From: Trichostrongylus colubriformis
Taxonomy: Eukaryota; Nematoda; Chromadorea; Rhabditida; Trichostrongylidae
Length of the DNA: 64,000 bases
Direction: 5' to 3'
Assembly (NCBI GenBank): GCA_963978905.1
Contig: OZ022258.1
Location: 33,355,282-33,419,281 of the forward strand
The first letter of the stretch is position 1. The number at the start of each line of letters is the position of its first letter. Shown here piece by piece: positions 10,988 to 23,432 of this stretch. The position numbers and the translations under genes were made by a program. A model generated the notes under the pieces. The model saw nothing but the letters and a program-made list of their open reading frames with translations, did no database searches and was not told the DNA's origin.

Positions 10988-11964
10988 TTACGACTACTTA
11001 ACTACTAGTTTAAAACTCAATTGGAGATAGCAAGGAAGGTGGAAAGATAATGTGGATGCAGAGACGCAGATCTGTCTAGATACCTGCAGCAAAAAGTCCT
11101 CTGGAGGAGTCTCTGCTGCAAGTAACCAAAATACTATACGTCTCTACACTTACTCTATATTTATATTTCGTCGCTCGTGGTTTAGTCACCGCGAGCTACG
11201 AATCAGCTAGCAGTTCATCTTCTCATCACTATGCTGATGTGTCTTTGAAGTGACTTCATCTAGTAGGAAGGCTCGTTATGCCGGTTCAGTTCGTTTTAGG
11301 AATTCTACAGTTTACTAGAAAGTAAATGTATCCTCATAACTGTATGTTCGACTACTTTACTGCTGTCCTTGGTGGTTCCGATGCTCATGCCATTCCGAGG
11401 GGAAGGAATGTGTACAGTACTATCTTAGGCGATCGTTCCACGTAGAGTGCGGGTTTTCCATCTCCCAATCTTGGCTACCTTTATGGAGTAGAAGTAGCTA
11501 CGGTGTGTATTATCACCACGGAAGAATCAAATAAATCAGATTCCGCAATTCCACGTTATGCTGAGCATTGGTCGCACTCTTTTTTTGTTTCGTCGCTCTG
11601 TCTGCGCAGTCCGCGTAAGGGAGACATGGGACCAATTGCTCGCGGAGTGTATTACGCATGTTTGGTGGGGGAGTCAACGTTGAGCGCATTGGCTAGCTTG
11701 ACAAAATTGGAGGAAAGCTATGGGGCAGCGATGAACTGTAGGAGAGCAATCGCTGATTTTTGGCGGCACCTATGATTGATGTCACGCAGGCTTTCTTCTC
11801 TTGAGTTCATGCTGCTGCTGCCGCATCGCTCTAACGGCGATATAAGGGTCGCAGTCTGCACAAGTGTTGCTATTCCAGCAACGATTTTTGGCACACTCCA
11901 TGACAGCTCTATGAGTCGGGGCTTCTCATTTTGAATGTGAGCGACCCATGACTCCGCCCCTTGA
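10988..11964. other. Intergenic, nothing recognised
   Basis: No conserved frame or repeat was found. The 90-codon frame at 11503-11775 has no motif. Confidence 0.45.
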
Positions 11965-12287
11965 AGGCACATTCCGCGATAATCAGATGGGTCGATTTTC
12001 CTTGGAACAATAGATCCTTGGATAACTAGTCAGGCTGCACTTTTTCGCGTCGTCACGCTGCGCTATCACGGCGCGACACCCCGTCGAACCCACTGCGACG
12101 CCACCCACTTGAGCTCCCCTATTGGTTAACTGAGCAAAATGGGTGGCGTCGCAATGAGTTCGACCAGGTGTAGCGCCGTGGTAGCGCACCGCGGCGACGC
12201 GAATAAGGTGTAGCCTGACTAGTCACCCGTGGATCTACAGTCCTAAGAAGCTTAAACCGACAAATCTGATCATCGCGGAATGTGCCT
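11965..12287. mobile_element. Fully palindromic AGGCACA element, 323 bp
   Basis: The ends are AGGCACATTCCGCGATAATC and a near-complement ending TGTGCCT, with decayed TTAA flanks (TTGA, TCGA). The middle (gcgacaccccgtcgaaccca, and ggtggcgtcgcaatgagttc inverted) makes almost the whole element one hairpin. Confidence 0.75.
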
Positions 12288-12859
12288 TCGAGCGACGAGT
12301 CAAGAGTCGCGTGTTTGTACCGATGCCACAAGCTCAACTTCGATTTTTGGCGACACCTCATATAAACCCCACGGAAAACCATAATAGCCCTTGACTTCAC
12401 CCTTTTGTAATACGCGCAAAACGCGCGGCTCTCAGCTCGCTGTTTTGACGAAGTATCAAAAGTTGCTTTTTTACACCGTAGTGAGCTAATAGCTCATGTC
12501 GTGCGCATGAAGAGCTTTGCTCGGTGAGATGACGGGCATTAGTGCTATTTTGTACATTACAAGATTCGATGACAATGATTACCCCTTATTCTTAGTTGTT
12601 TTTTGTCATCCGTAGGAGATCAAATATAGTTGTTCGAAATCGGTTATGCAACCTCGTCTTTCTATAAGCGTGTTAAGGCGCCACTTAGTAGCGATGCGGA
12701 CGTCACGCGTTTCGATGGGTTTTCTCTATGCTCATTTGTCCAATTACCGGCACTCCACAGATGACGTGCCAGTTTTCGAGATGAACAACTATACCCTGGT
12801 TCCACTGGTTGAAGTTCTGTGTGGAGAAGGAATACGATTGACATATTGTGACCACTGAT

Positions 12860-13340
12860 TTCAATGAAGGGTGATTTGGTGGATTGTTGAACATTGAGAA
12901 AGATCGGCGGTGTAGAAATCCGACAAGGACTGGGACAAGACGAAGGTAATTTTCTAAAGCTGTTTTTTGATACTCTCAAGCTGACAATGCAAATCTTTGG
13001 GCTACCTTGCGGCAATGACACAGATCGCGAAGAACTAGGATATCCTCTATTTGCAAATGACAGTTTTCATTGGTACTGAGCAAAGCGCTCTCGAAGATCC
13101 CTGAGAAGTTTTTCCAAAGCTCCTGAAGGGCTCGCAATCGAAGGAATCTCAACGTTTACCTCAGTCAGCTAATCCATGGACAACGACCGCACGACCGAGA
13201 TCAGCCGTCGCCGTGAAACAGACTGGACCTTCGACGAGCAGCGCGATATTCTGACCGACAAGTAGCCTCAGACCCGAAGACAACTGTTAATACTTATGTC
13301 CTTCTAGCATTAGTCTACAAATGCGTGATATTGAATACTA
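12860..13340 (+). mobile_element. RTE-type reverse transcriptase relic
   Basis: Broken frames give LFFDTLKLTMQIFGLP, then LFAND at the FADD position, FIGTEQSALEDP, and MDNDRTTEISRRRE followed by DILTDK, matching the thumb region of RTE reverse transcriptases ('NDLTPELGRRRRAAW'). It is a different, older copy from the one at 5197. No ends are visible. Confidence 0.6.
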
Positions 13341-14487
13341 CGAATGCGGGATATCAAATACAACTAGGGCTGAGGTTGAAGACTGGCAGGGACGAATTGG
13401 GCTATGGAACGAGCAATGTGGCGTGTCGAGTATGCAAGAATTCCGTGTTACGACATCTTCCGTAGATGCCATTGGAACCATATACGATTCAAAGGAGGAT
13501 AGGTCAGCCATTCCGTCCTCCTCCCTACATAAATGATGGATGCCTCGATTGACCGATCATTGTCCTTCTGGAATAAAGGGATAACCATGAGAATCACTAA
13601 TAAGATAAGAATAAATTTGGCATAGATGGAGGCAAGTGGCAAAGGAATCTGAAAGTTGTGCCGACCAGTTCGGGATCTATTGATGAGTCACCTATTGAGC
13701 CTTTCAGCATGGATTCCGCAATTCATTGCCTCCTTGACAATTAGTTTTCCTTCGCAGTTAACCAAATTAGTTTTCCTTCGCAGTTCAGTTTCTCAAATAT
13801 CCATGTTTGTTCTATGCTCTAGTGATAGTTCAGGGCCGATTCTAGCTAGCTCGGAACTCGGAGTTATTCTGTGCAGCTGATAAGCTATTTAGAGGTAAAT
13901 GGGTTTTTGCGGTGTGCCTACATCTCTCCGAGTTGCGACTGAGATAGCGAATTGTGATGAAGAAAGACGAAATGAAATAAATCGAACTACCTATATATGG
14001 CTGACTCTGTACAAAAAAGTTTGAGGAGGAACTATGGCAGCTTGTCTCCTAAATCCTGTGAACCCCGGCACCACATAGCCAAGTAATTCCACACTTCTGC
14101 GAGTGATTGGTCACCTCTATTATCCCCTTTATCAGGATAGCCAGCTTCCAGATAGACATACGGTTGAGCACATACATGACATGCCGACACACCGACATAT
14201 CACGAGAGATGCAAAGTAAGCAGTTCACATACATTATAATAATCATTTTAGCTATGGTAAAGGCTTCTAACGGCAAGTCTACGTTCGATTCCTGTGTTGT
14301 TGGCAATGAAAGTCTACTGAGTTCATCTATGACGGCCTTTTGCCCTCTATTGCCGCGATCTGGACCACAGGTGCCTAAAGTGTTCAAAATCTTTATCACT
14401 TTTCCATAGATCACTGTAAGAGAAGAGCACGGTGTGGTCCACATGTTGTCATCACATAAACATACATATGGACTCGGAAGCTCGAGC
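13341..14487. other. Intergenic, possible decayed retroelement remains
   Basis: It follows the RTE relic without a clear boundary. A 30-bp direct repeat (aattagttttccttcgcagtt) occurs at 13739-13785. No protein is recognised. Confidence 0.4.
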
Positions 14488-14878
14488 AGGTATACCTATC
14501 TTCCCTACAATGCAGAAACTGCTTTGTCTATTGATTTTCAGTAATGCGAAGAAAACAAACCAAAAGGACCTGATATCCAAACCTTATAAAATAGATGAAG
14601 AGTCACAGTACTCGCAACACTTTTGCAAAGAGCCTCTCCAGGAGTTCATTCATACTCTTGAATGCCAATTGACAGATACAAAAAACCTAGGAAGGACACA
14701 TAGGGAACTGAAGCTCCCGCCAACTAGTGATAGCAACGAAAATGAATCCATCCATAGTATAAACAGAGCAAACTTGCCCTAAGAAATCTCACAAGTTCCC
14801 AATCTGAGCAACGGTTCAGGAATGCAGTGAATTTAACCGCTCAATATCACCTTGCTACAATCCCATGGTAGCGAAGGA
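14488..14878 (+). repeat. Dispersed repeat with coding-like frame, copy 1
   Basis: It is matched in inverse orientation by 25183-25540. The frame reads PTMQKLLCLL, NAKKTNQKDLISK, EFIHTLECQLTD, KNLGR.HRELKLP. The family is not recognised; it may come from a retroelement. Confidence 0.6.
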
Positions 14879-15164
14879 TACGATACGATGAGTGTTACTT
14901 CACTATCTTTCTTCAACAATGACCTCAGTCAGTCATTGTTCTACAAAGTCGACTCTAGGAGTTGGACTCTGCTATGAAAATCGGAACGTGTTAGGAGCCA
15001 TGTCTCCTCGAGGGCCAGATTACGCTCCTTTCACCGAAGATTCCGCACATATGGTCATTTCAGACCTCCAAGTGTCATTTGGATGGATCACTCGAATTCA
15101 ATGAGTTGTGCGCGCAAATTCCACCTGCCAGTCAAGTAGGGATGAGCTTGTCCAAAGGAATCGT

Positions 15165-15390
15165 TCACGGAAAAATGAGTTATTGTGTTACCCATGTTGA
15201 ATTAGCCTAATAATGGGAAGCATGCAAAGTTTCACGCGGAAAAATGTGAGTCTGGCCAAAGTCTCGGCCGGGTGGACGAGGCTTTCCAGCAAGTGCCTAA
15301 CCCGTCGTCCGCCGAAGTTGGAGACGCACTGTAGGAACAGAAAGTAACGTAAACATTCCCACTCTCCGTTTCCAGCCACAGCGAACGACG
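15165..15390. repeat. Fragment of the GCATGCAAAGTTTCACGCG family
   Basis: gcatgcaaagtttcacgcgg, ctcggccgggtgga and ggagacgcactgtaggaaca recur in the foldback at 43083-43815. Other scraps lie at 48300-48365, 50465-50560 and 54645-54715. Confidence 0.6.
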
Positions 15391-15410
15391 GGACGGGGCT
15401 TTTACTCGAA

Positions 15411-15580
15411 GGTCCCGTCCGCGTTCATACTTTCAGTGCCGGCGGCAAGGCGAGGGGCTACATCTCCGCCTAAGCCATCCTGTCTCGTTGTCTGCGTCGT
15501 CTCTGCATCTCCCCCGTTCCACTATTCCTCATTGCCTGTGAAGCAGCCACGCTTTGCCGGCGCAAGGTATGAACGCGACC
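15411..15580. repeat. GCGTTCATAC miniature element
   Basis: Inverse ends: gtccgcgttcatac at the left and ggtatgaacgcgacc at 15566-15580, followed by TTA. GC-rich interior, no coding signal. Confidence 0.5.
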
Positions 15581-16085
15581 TTACATGTTTCTTGAGTCTA
15601 TCCCATATGAGCTGAAGCTTCGCTTGCTGGAGTGGTCTAGGCAGTGTTCTTGGAGAGCACTACTATCTCTCGAGAGTGCCCATCTCACTAGCTCATCTTG
15701 ACCCCTTTTCGATCAAGATTGAGGACGCCCCCCCCCCCCGGTAGCATTATACTATCGGTAAGAGGCAGACGTGGCAATTTAGTAGCGAAGCAATTCTGCC
15801 ATTTCGTAACCACGCTGGTACGCAAAAACCAGTTCTCATTATTTAAATCCTCTTCTTTCGTGGATGAGCTATGACCCATGAGAAATCGGCAAAGTGCTTG
15901 CCACCCAGTTTCCAAAATATGGGCTGGAAATTATTTTTTTCAACACCAAGTAAATATCTCAATAGTAGGAGATTGAAATTAAGTCATCCAAAAGGGGCTC
16001 GTTCACTTGCAACGTTGATTTCATATACCAGCGCGAAAAGGGTTCATTTTATGAGGAATTCCCCGAAAAATGTTGCGTTTTTCCA

Positions 16086-16279
16086 GCATGAGTCGAGCTG
16101 TTCCGTGATATTGGATGCGGAGGGCATCAAAAATCAAGACTGCTCTCACTGTCACTGGAGGGAACGGGATGAATCACCTTGTTACACATCTATGGACAAG
16201 AAGCGTCAACATTGCTGTTGCAGAGCACCAAACTGCAATCAAAGGGCGAGTTCCAACCTGGGAGCCTTCTTCTCGTAAA
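16086..16279 (+). CDS. Orphan exon, small Cys-rich extracellular (three-finger/activin-receptor-like) domain
   Basis: After a gtttttccag acceptor the frame stays open to a TAA at 16277. The peptide has eight cysteines: ESSCSV, DCSHC, PCYTSMDKK, and QHCCCRAPNCN near its end. A CCC..(4)..CN finish is the signature of activin/TGF-beta receptor ectodomains and other Ly6-type three-finger domains. Nematodes have many secreted or GPI-linked members. No upstream signal-peptide exon was found in the next 400 bp, and no kinase exon follows, so it is either the last exon of a small secreted protein or a relic. Domain type is inferred from the cysteine pattern only. Confidence 0.45.
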
Positions 16280-17281
16280 AGAAGCATCTTTGCTGTAGAA
16301 GTGAAAGTGACATTGTTTATGTTATGTTCCCACTACAAGATTTCTCTATGGAAAGTCAAAATTCGCGTTCCAAATCCCCCATTGCGAACAACTTCAGAAA
16401 ATGTAGATCTCGTGAGAGTGAGCTAGGAAGACATTTTTTGATTGAATGCACATGAAGCTACCTATGTATAATATTTACGTTTCAAACAAGATATTCGCGT
16501 AAATAAGAGTGAGGTTTGCGTTTCCTCCATGATTTTGGGACATTGCACCCTCTAATCTTGAACGCATATCTCCGCAAAACTGAACGACGCAACAGCGCAC
16601 TAGCTGCGATCAGAGTAGTTCACTTTCCTCTTGAGAAGATAGACCGACCTGTCTCTGCAAAGGCTGGTCCTTCACTCAGGCACGATGGTTAGTGGTTAGG
16701 GCGCTAGGGTAGCTCAACCGTCTGGCTTTCCCATCATCCCGTGTCATCTAGTGCATTAAAACAGTGCAAACCACGTTATCTATGTACCTTTGACTAGTCT
16801 GTCTCCCCTCTAGCCCATTCCATGTTTCTCGTTTGGACATAACTTCACATTGCACTTACGTGAACGTAACATCTCCAGCGCGATTTGCCACAGTCACTTG
16901 GAATGCCGATCAGGAGTGTGTGCAGATATGACAGCGAATCGCTTCGCGGCGTTTCTCTCGCGGCGCCACCCATACGACTCGCCGTATCGATTGCCCTTGG
17001 GAGCCGGCCGAGCGTGACTGCGTCACGTCTGCGCTTCCACTCATGCCACACTGCCGTGCCTGAAGGCTGCCATGCCCCGCCACTGGCACTCGCACCCGCC
17101 GCGCCGCTCGTCGCGGGCGGCCACCCGATTCGCTGTCGTGTCTGCACACACCCGCCTATCAGAACGCCGTAAGTTGACGCTGTGCACTGAATCACACATC
17201 GAGCAGTAATTACGAATGCAAACAAGCAATGAACCTGCAATCGAAAAGGTATAAAATAAGGCGGTGCGACACCTATTTGGT
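16280..17281. other. Intergenic with a GC-rich block
   Basis: 16930-17165 is clearly GC-richer than its surroundings and open in several frames on both strands, which is expected of GC-rich DNA. No conserved domain. Confidence 0.4.
16682..16760 (+). repeat. Possible tRNA-derived repeat head
   Basis: gatggttagtggttagggcg followed by tagctcaaccgtctgg resembles the head of tRNA-derived repeats. No cloverleaf fits. Confidence 0.25.
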
Positions 17282-18937
17282 GTACCCTTCGACCGAAGAT
17301 AACAGTATCATACCTTACACAGTGCTCTGCAAAACGATACAGCCACCTATAAATTGTCCAAAAACTCTGTTTGCAGAGTGATTCAAAAAAGTCTCCAAGT
17401 AAAAGATGTAGCTAGTGTGGACGCGCATTCGCACATCAATACCAAATTGCAGCTGAGATACACAGGAAAATATTCTCTTTATTTGTTTTGAAAATGTCGC
17501 TCTTCCTATTCTGCAAAATGATACAGCCACTTTGGATTTTCTCGTCGCTTTTGACTTCCACTTGCTGAAGCTATATTATTGCTGTAGGCTCATCATTTTC
17601 AGGTAAGAAGAAAGCTGCTATCTGACTTAAAGAAAGATCAGTTTACTTTGAAATAAGACCTGCAGACGTTCAAATGTCAGATCGCGCAAAAAGAGACGGC
17701 TTTGCGCACTCCCCGATAATTTCAGCTAGGATCCTGCAGGGTAAGAAACCAGAAGGAGTACTGAAGGTCCTACTAGGCCTTCAGATAGAGACAAGCGCAG
17801 CATTTCAAAAGATGAGCGAAGTTTTCCTAGTTCATGCTAGGGAGCAAGATCGTCGCTGGAGCTCAAGAAGTCAACAAAAGCTGTTTATAGGAGCCTGCAG
17901 AAGAAGTGCAAATCCATTTCTAGGCAAGAATTGAGAAGGGCAGTGTTCAGAACCCCAGAATATCACGAAAGCAGTTTCGGTCTCGCCAAGAGATGGATGG
18001 GAGCAGATCGGATTGAGGTGCTTGATACGTCCAAAAGTTTGTACACCTTTCCCTTACTGTTTTTTTTTCCATTATGTCCTTCCTCATGACAAAGAACTCA
18101 AATATGACTGCCCGGGCGACTACCGGCACCATAGCATGAGGGCCAGACTTCGGTTTTCAAAAAGATCTTCAAAGGAGAAGGTGTCTTGGCGTAGAGACCA
18201 GAAATCTTCGGGATTTTCGTTTTGTTCTCGGAAGGATAAGCCATCCGATCATCGGACCTTCATGCTTCGTACCATGCTCTCGCCGTGCGTGTTGAAATCC
18301 ACACCAAAACCTTGTTTTTATGCAAGCTAATGGGCCATTTCCTGTCAACCGGAGCACTCCACCATCGTGAAGCCGTCACCGAACGGACCTTCTGACCTGT
18401 ACAGTGAGCGGAGCCGACCTTTATCAGATGGTGAGTTCGTTGGAGTCTTATGCTGAAAAGGAGTTGCGTGTAGAGAAGCCATTTCGAAGGAATTAGGGAG
18501 TTTAAACAGGCCCTCATCGAATCATGGCACCGAGTGGACTAAAAACATTCTGAAAAAAGTCATATGGGTCTAGATAGTCAAAATTTTTGGATATTAGAAA
18601 TGAAGGAGGTCCAGCTGCTTGTAAAATTAGCATTTGTCTCCTTTTTGTTGTTTTCCTGTTGTTCGATGCTTCAACCTGTTCAGTGGCTGTATCATTTTGC
18701 AGAATAAGGAAAGCGACATTTTCAAAACAAATAGAGAGAAAATTTTTCTGTGTTCTCCTACTACAATTTGATATTGATGCGCGAATGCGCGTCCACACTG
18801 GCTACATCTTTTACTCAGAGACTTTTTTGAATCACTCTGCAAACAGAGTTTTTGGACAATTTATAGGTGGCTGTATCGTTTCGCAGAGCACTGTATAAGG
18901 TATGATACTGTTATCTTCGGTCGAAGGGTACCACATA
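17282..18937. repeat. Hairpin arms hosting the Tc1-like element
   Basis: The sequences just outside the Tc1 element are themselves inverted copies: gtacccttcgaccgaagat on the left (17282 on) and its complement ending at 18930. Removing the transposon would leave a near-perfect palindrome with a TA-rich centre, which is a preferred Tc1 target. Confidence 0.7.
17320..18893 (+). mobile_element. Second Tc1-like transposon relic with IR/DR ends, 1574 bp
   Basis: The ends are CAGTGCTCTGC and its complement. Each long inverted repeat has outer and inner copies of ctgcaaaatgatacagccac-type motifs (outer at 17326, inner near 17512). Transposase pieces include ADVQMSDRAKRDGF near 17660 and GIREFKQALIESWHRVD near 18490, which parallels the C-terminus of the element at 34307-35856. 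Frames are broken throughout. Confidence 0.8.
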
Positions 18938-20008
18938 CCAAACTTCTGTAGATAAACCAGGAGTTTGGTATGTCTGTCTATTTGTCCGCCCTATGGTTTA
19001 GTTACCCATGTTTGAGGTAGAGTACGGACTTGGGTGAGTGGCTAGAGTGAGAGTACGTGGCGAGAGTAAGAGTGTGTGGCGGGGTGAGAGGGCTCGATAC
19101 ACGCGCTAATTTTGCATGCTTCCATGTGTGGCGCGCAGTAGTGTGCGCCAGCCCAACTAGCATACCATAAGTAAAGATAAACAGAAGAAAATAAGGAGTA
19201 AAGGAAACTTCATGCGGTCTCACAATGACGTCAAATAACCTTTTAGAACTTTGAAGTACATCGTGTAGAGTCCGCTAATCAAGCATCCTGTTGAGCTGTA
19301 TGGAAGGAACTTAACCGGCAACATACGATCATGACTGATACACGTAGAGTTGCCCAGCGGAAGCTAACTCAACTTTGGTGAACTGCTCTCGTTGTGCAAC
19401 TGAAATGTTTCAAATTTTAAACTGATAAACAAGTAGAACGGTGAAGGGATACATAAGAATACATGCCCATGGAAAACGACACCTACTTGCCACGCCGTTA
19501 GTCACGGGCAGCGACGCGGAATCCTGTCACTTTGCGACACCGGCGATCGGCACGTTCTCTATTTGTAACGCTCGACCGCTCTGTGATCGGCGTGGCGAAA
19601 TTCGAATTGACATAGTGCCAAACAGTAATAAGACTCGCACGGGGTCTCGCCGTGACAATCATTACTGTAGAGTGGTTCGGTTAAACGTTATGAATAGAGC
19701 GCGTCGCAATAGTGCCGGGGTTCCCGGCGACATGCACTCGACTGCCCCGTCCGCCGCCGGTGTCGGTGCTGCAAAGTACAAAAGCGGCTCTCAACTGGGG
19801 GTGGCGAGTGTTCCGATCAATGTGCGGAGCCAGGTCGAGTGGTGCCACGCGCGGCAGTTGTTTTGCTGCTGATTTTATATGTTACACTTAGCTGGTCTAT
19901 TTATGGTAGATGTAAAGGCCAAAGAATAAAGATGGAGGTTTGTGAAGTTAAATATGCAATTTATGGAGTGTATAATACAAATAATTGGATTGCAATATCT
20001 TTCATTAA
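18938..20008. other. Intergenic, scraps of repeats
   Basis: It contains gagtggctagagtgagagta repeats at 19035-19090, a lone CCAGTTGG-type element end at 19126-19165, and a GC-rich stretch at 19480-19860 that stays open by composition. Confidence 0.4.
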
Positions 20009-20165
20009 AGCCACAGTTCACGATAATATGAGTCTACTCTTTACTTTTTGGCCTTGCCCTTCAAGTAGGTAGCCCCTTCCAAAGCCGCAAAATGTGTGCC
20101 ATCACTGCGGCGCAAGGGTGAGTGCTAAACGCGTAGCGAACGGTAAATAAGATGGCGACCTCGTT
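20009..20165 (-). repeat. Partial TTAA element, inverse of 9263-9734
   Basis: TTAA is followed by AGCCACAGTTCACGATAATA. tgtgccatcactgcggcgca and agtgctaaacgcgtag mirror the cluster copies. The other end is lost. Confidence 0.5.
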
Positions 20166-20463
20166 CGCTGAAGACGAAGGTCAGAAACACCATATTTTCA
20201 GGGCTTCTTGTTCTTCAGCAGCCCAGAAATCTATATGGAATGCGACAAGGCACAAAAATTATCACAAACTGTGCTTTCAAATGAAATTTCAATTGAAAGC
20301 AGGAAAGATGTACGGAATAGATGGAAGCTGGTCGCTGTAGCAGTCCGCGATATAGTAGTCTGTGGTGACAATGTTGATTTCGCCGCTCCCATAGCGAACT
20401 GCTGACCACGCAACACTGACCTGTTAAAACATTGGTCGGGACCCTTGCACTTTACCTTCTCAA

Positions 20464-21141
20464 AGACAGTGATAGGGGTGATGTGGGTGATAAGGAATCC
20501 CAAAAGGAGTCATTTATTGAAAAACTATGGTCTGAAAGGCCTATGCATGCCGAAATCCTCGCGGAAGGCGCTCCCTTGAGCTGTGGCGGAGGCGGCCTCA
20601 CAGGGCAGACCGCCTTTATTCAGGGCAGCCCGCCTCCTAGCGACGAGCTCCCCATGATTGGCTGGGGTGGGAGGGGCCAAGACGATGCGGCCGGCTGGAG
20701 CGATCGTGGCACGCTTTCGTAAACAGAACGTCGCAGACTCTTTTCTAATCAGCTGATTATCTTTTTCTGTGTTTTTGATTTTTGCTGCTTACCCGCAGAG
20801 TTTACGAGTTTTTCTTTTCTATTCTTCTTTTCTCTTCCATTAATACTCACTTGTTGTCTTCGCTCGTCTGCAGTCAACGATAGTATGCCTTTTAAGTTTT
20901 TTGTATTAGTTCCACGCTGTTTTTGCGCATTGATTACCTGGATGCATGCCAAAGGCAGAGTCGTCCGGGCCACCCGCCTGTTGACGAAATGGTCGTCCAC
21001 GTTTAGAATCAGTGGTGGGAGAGGGTTTCTATTCTCGGGTTTTTGGTCATTTACTTCCGTTTTTCCTTCACCGTCGTATTACTGATCATTTCGCCCGTCG
21101 TAGTCGCCACTTTTTTCGCATTTCGTCCCTAACACTGCCTG
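20464..21141 (+). mobile_element. AGACAGTG..CTGCCT TTAA-type element, long form, 678 bp
   Basis: It begins agacagtgatagg and ends aacactgcct. Internal landmarks are ggcggaggcggcct, cgcctcctagcgacgagc, gattggctggggtgggag and tggtcgtccacgtttagaat. It is the sister of 31751-32422. The TTAA flanks are decayed (TTCTCA, GTAA). Confidence 0.7.
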
Positions 21142-22926
21142 TAACCATACACCTTGAAGCCGCTCCCCCGCTTCGTTTCCTGATTCTCTTGCTAAGCACC
21201 TTCATGAACTCGTGCAGCAGCAAAACAGTAATGGCAGGTATAGCAAAAACTTGAGTGTTTTAAGGATTTCCATACTTTTTCACCACTGGTTGACCATTTA
21301 CAATTTCTGTTCATTATTGGATGCAACGATCCAGCCTATTGCGTAATCTGCCATTAATACGAAGTGCAATGGCAAGTAACTCGGTGAGGTAGAAATGATG
21401 TAGCTATCCTGCTAAAGGAAGGGAATCCTACAAAACAAACCAAATTGTATCGATGCCGTACTGTTTGACTTCACAGCAATCATCCTATAACTGCGCTATT
21501 TCCAGAATTAGGTCATTTGGAAATACCAGCTTTATGTGGGCTTTCCCTTTGTAAAATCTTGGATTGATATAAATTGCCAACAAGGTTGCATTCCCTCAAT
21601 AATTGTCCATTGTGACCTTTCCAGCTAATAGAGGACGCGATTCTTGGTTGGAAGAAAGTGAAGGTTGTTGATGATTCATGTCTTTCCGCAAACTTGAGCA
21701 CCATAATGGGAGATTTGAAGTGGAAGCACAATCCGCCAGAAAAGTGTCTAGATCCACCTGATGTAAGTTATGCTCCTAGTCGTTCTCGCAGTAGAGCTGA
21801 TTACTATAACAGTACTTCGAAGAGCCAGCCGCAGTATCGAAAGCATCGTTTCAGGAAAAGGACATTTCAAGTTCTGCTGAAGGTGAATTGCTTTACCAGC
21901 AAACTACTATGATGCACGATAACCAAAAAATTTCCTGAGTGTTCCACGCAACCAGAGTGGTCCCGTTAGCACTTCTCAGAGTGGCTGCAAAACTAATAGC
22001 TGCCTTATATGTTAAGCCGTTTGGAGGGTGCCATCACAATTATAGGGTTGTGGTGATTAGGCGAAAGGGTTGCGCCTTTTTCATGATGGAGATATATTAT
22101 CTCTCTTTTAAAAAGTGGTCCAGAGACAATGTCATTACCCTTAAGACAGCCAATAAATACACGCTGATGCGCGCAGAACGTGAGGAAATATACAGTGCAT
22201 TCCACATACAAGTGTATACTATGCCTATTCCACTCCCGCCACCTACGGGACCGGGGTAACCACGGGTCGTGGCTACAAGCCACAACACATTTGCCGGCCA
22301 CAAACAAATCGATTCAAACAATGATTAGATACATAATTCATTTTTTGTCGGAGTCTTCTCCACTATGCGTCGTCGTCAGCCAGGTCGTCGCTGTTCGAAG
22401 TTGTGCTGTCCTTTGCTGACGCACTGCTGTGTCCTTTACTGGCGCAGCTGTACGTTGTGTGGTCTCCAACACGCCACAACTGTACTCCTCAGTCGTCGTC
22501 GCCTAGGCCCATTAACATGCTGCTCTTTGAGTTGTGGAAGAAGACAGAATCGTTGGAAGAACCTCACATGATATATAATATGTGTCTTGGATTATTTCTT
22601 CATTAAAGTTCAGATTGATCTCCGTTGTTACTCTTTCTGGACTACTCTTAACAGTAGTTGTGTAGGGGGTGGCGTGCAAGTGTTCTGACCAGTGTTCCAG
22701 GAGGTCAGGTCGCCAGGATTGTGTGGAGGGTGATTAACTACAGAAACAACAAAATTAACACTTGTGAAACTAAAGCATTGTATAATAATTTGTCACCGTA
22801 ACTAGCTTCCTCCTTAATCATGGATCGTATCTGCTTTCAGTCAGAAATTGTACTCATTGGAAGATGCCCTAACTTTATCATAAGTAACAAATATCCAACT
22901 TTACTACATATTTACCTTTACAGATA
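21142..22926. other. Intergenic, nothing recognised
   Basis: Several 70-105-codon frames overlap on both strands; none has a motif. A hairpin-like acgggtcgtggctacaagcc lies at 22263. Confidence 0.4.
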
Positions 22927-23432
22927 CAGTAGCGCTCAAAAGTATTCGGCCAAACGGTTGTTCATTTGGGTTTTTTACTTGTAACTTTTTTGCAACTGGA
23001 CCGATCTAAGAGAGATTTTAGTATGTTGTACTTGGAGACACTACATACTTGATATACTATTTTGGCGCTTAACGGTGTAGGTTACGTGATTAAATGCAAT
23101 TTTTTTGTTTTTGGAGTGCCATCCCTACGTCGTCCCGCTGTGCCGCTGTCATCAAAAGTCGTGGTCTTCCTACAAAATATTAATGTTCTCTGAGGCTTGC
23201 TCGTTTTGTTTTTGTTAAGAAATCCGTTTTTCTTGACCAAGCTTTTTCTTTTTTTCGGTGGTCTTGTAGTAAATTCTTGCAAAAAACCATGAGAAGAGTC
23301 AAGCAGCACACAAGTATAAGGAGATGTTGGCAATAAGTTTGTGCACCACATATTAAAATTTTGTCAAATTTGGTTAAGTAGAAAAAATGTTACGACAAAC
23401 AAGTTTTGGCCGAATACTTTTGAGCGCTACTG
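22927..23432 (-). mobile_element. CAGTAGCGCTC miniature Tc1-type element, copy 1
   Basis: The ends are CAGTAGCGCTCAAAAGTATT and its complement, with TA on the left and CA on the right. The inside carries remnants of a Tc1-type helix-turn-helix region in antisense. It is inverted relative to the copies at 39901 and 44631. Confidence 0.8.

Noticed and set aside
16885..17172. 95-codon GC-rich frame
   Set aside because: Several frames on both strands are open at once, as expected of GC-rich noncoding DNA; no motif.
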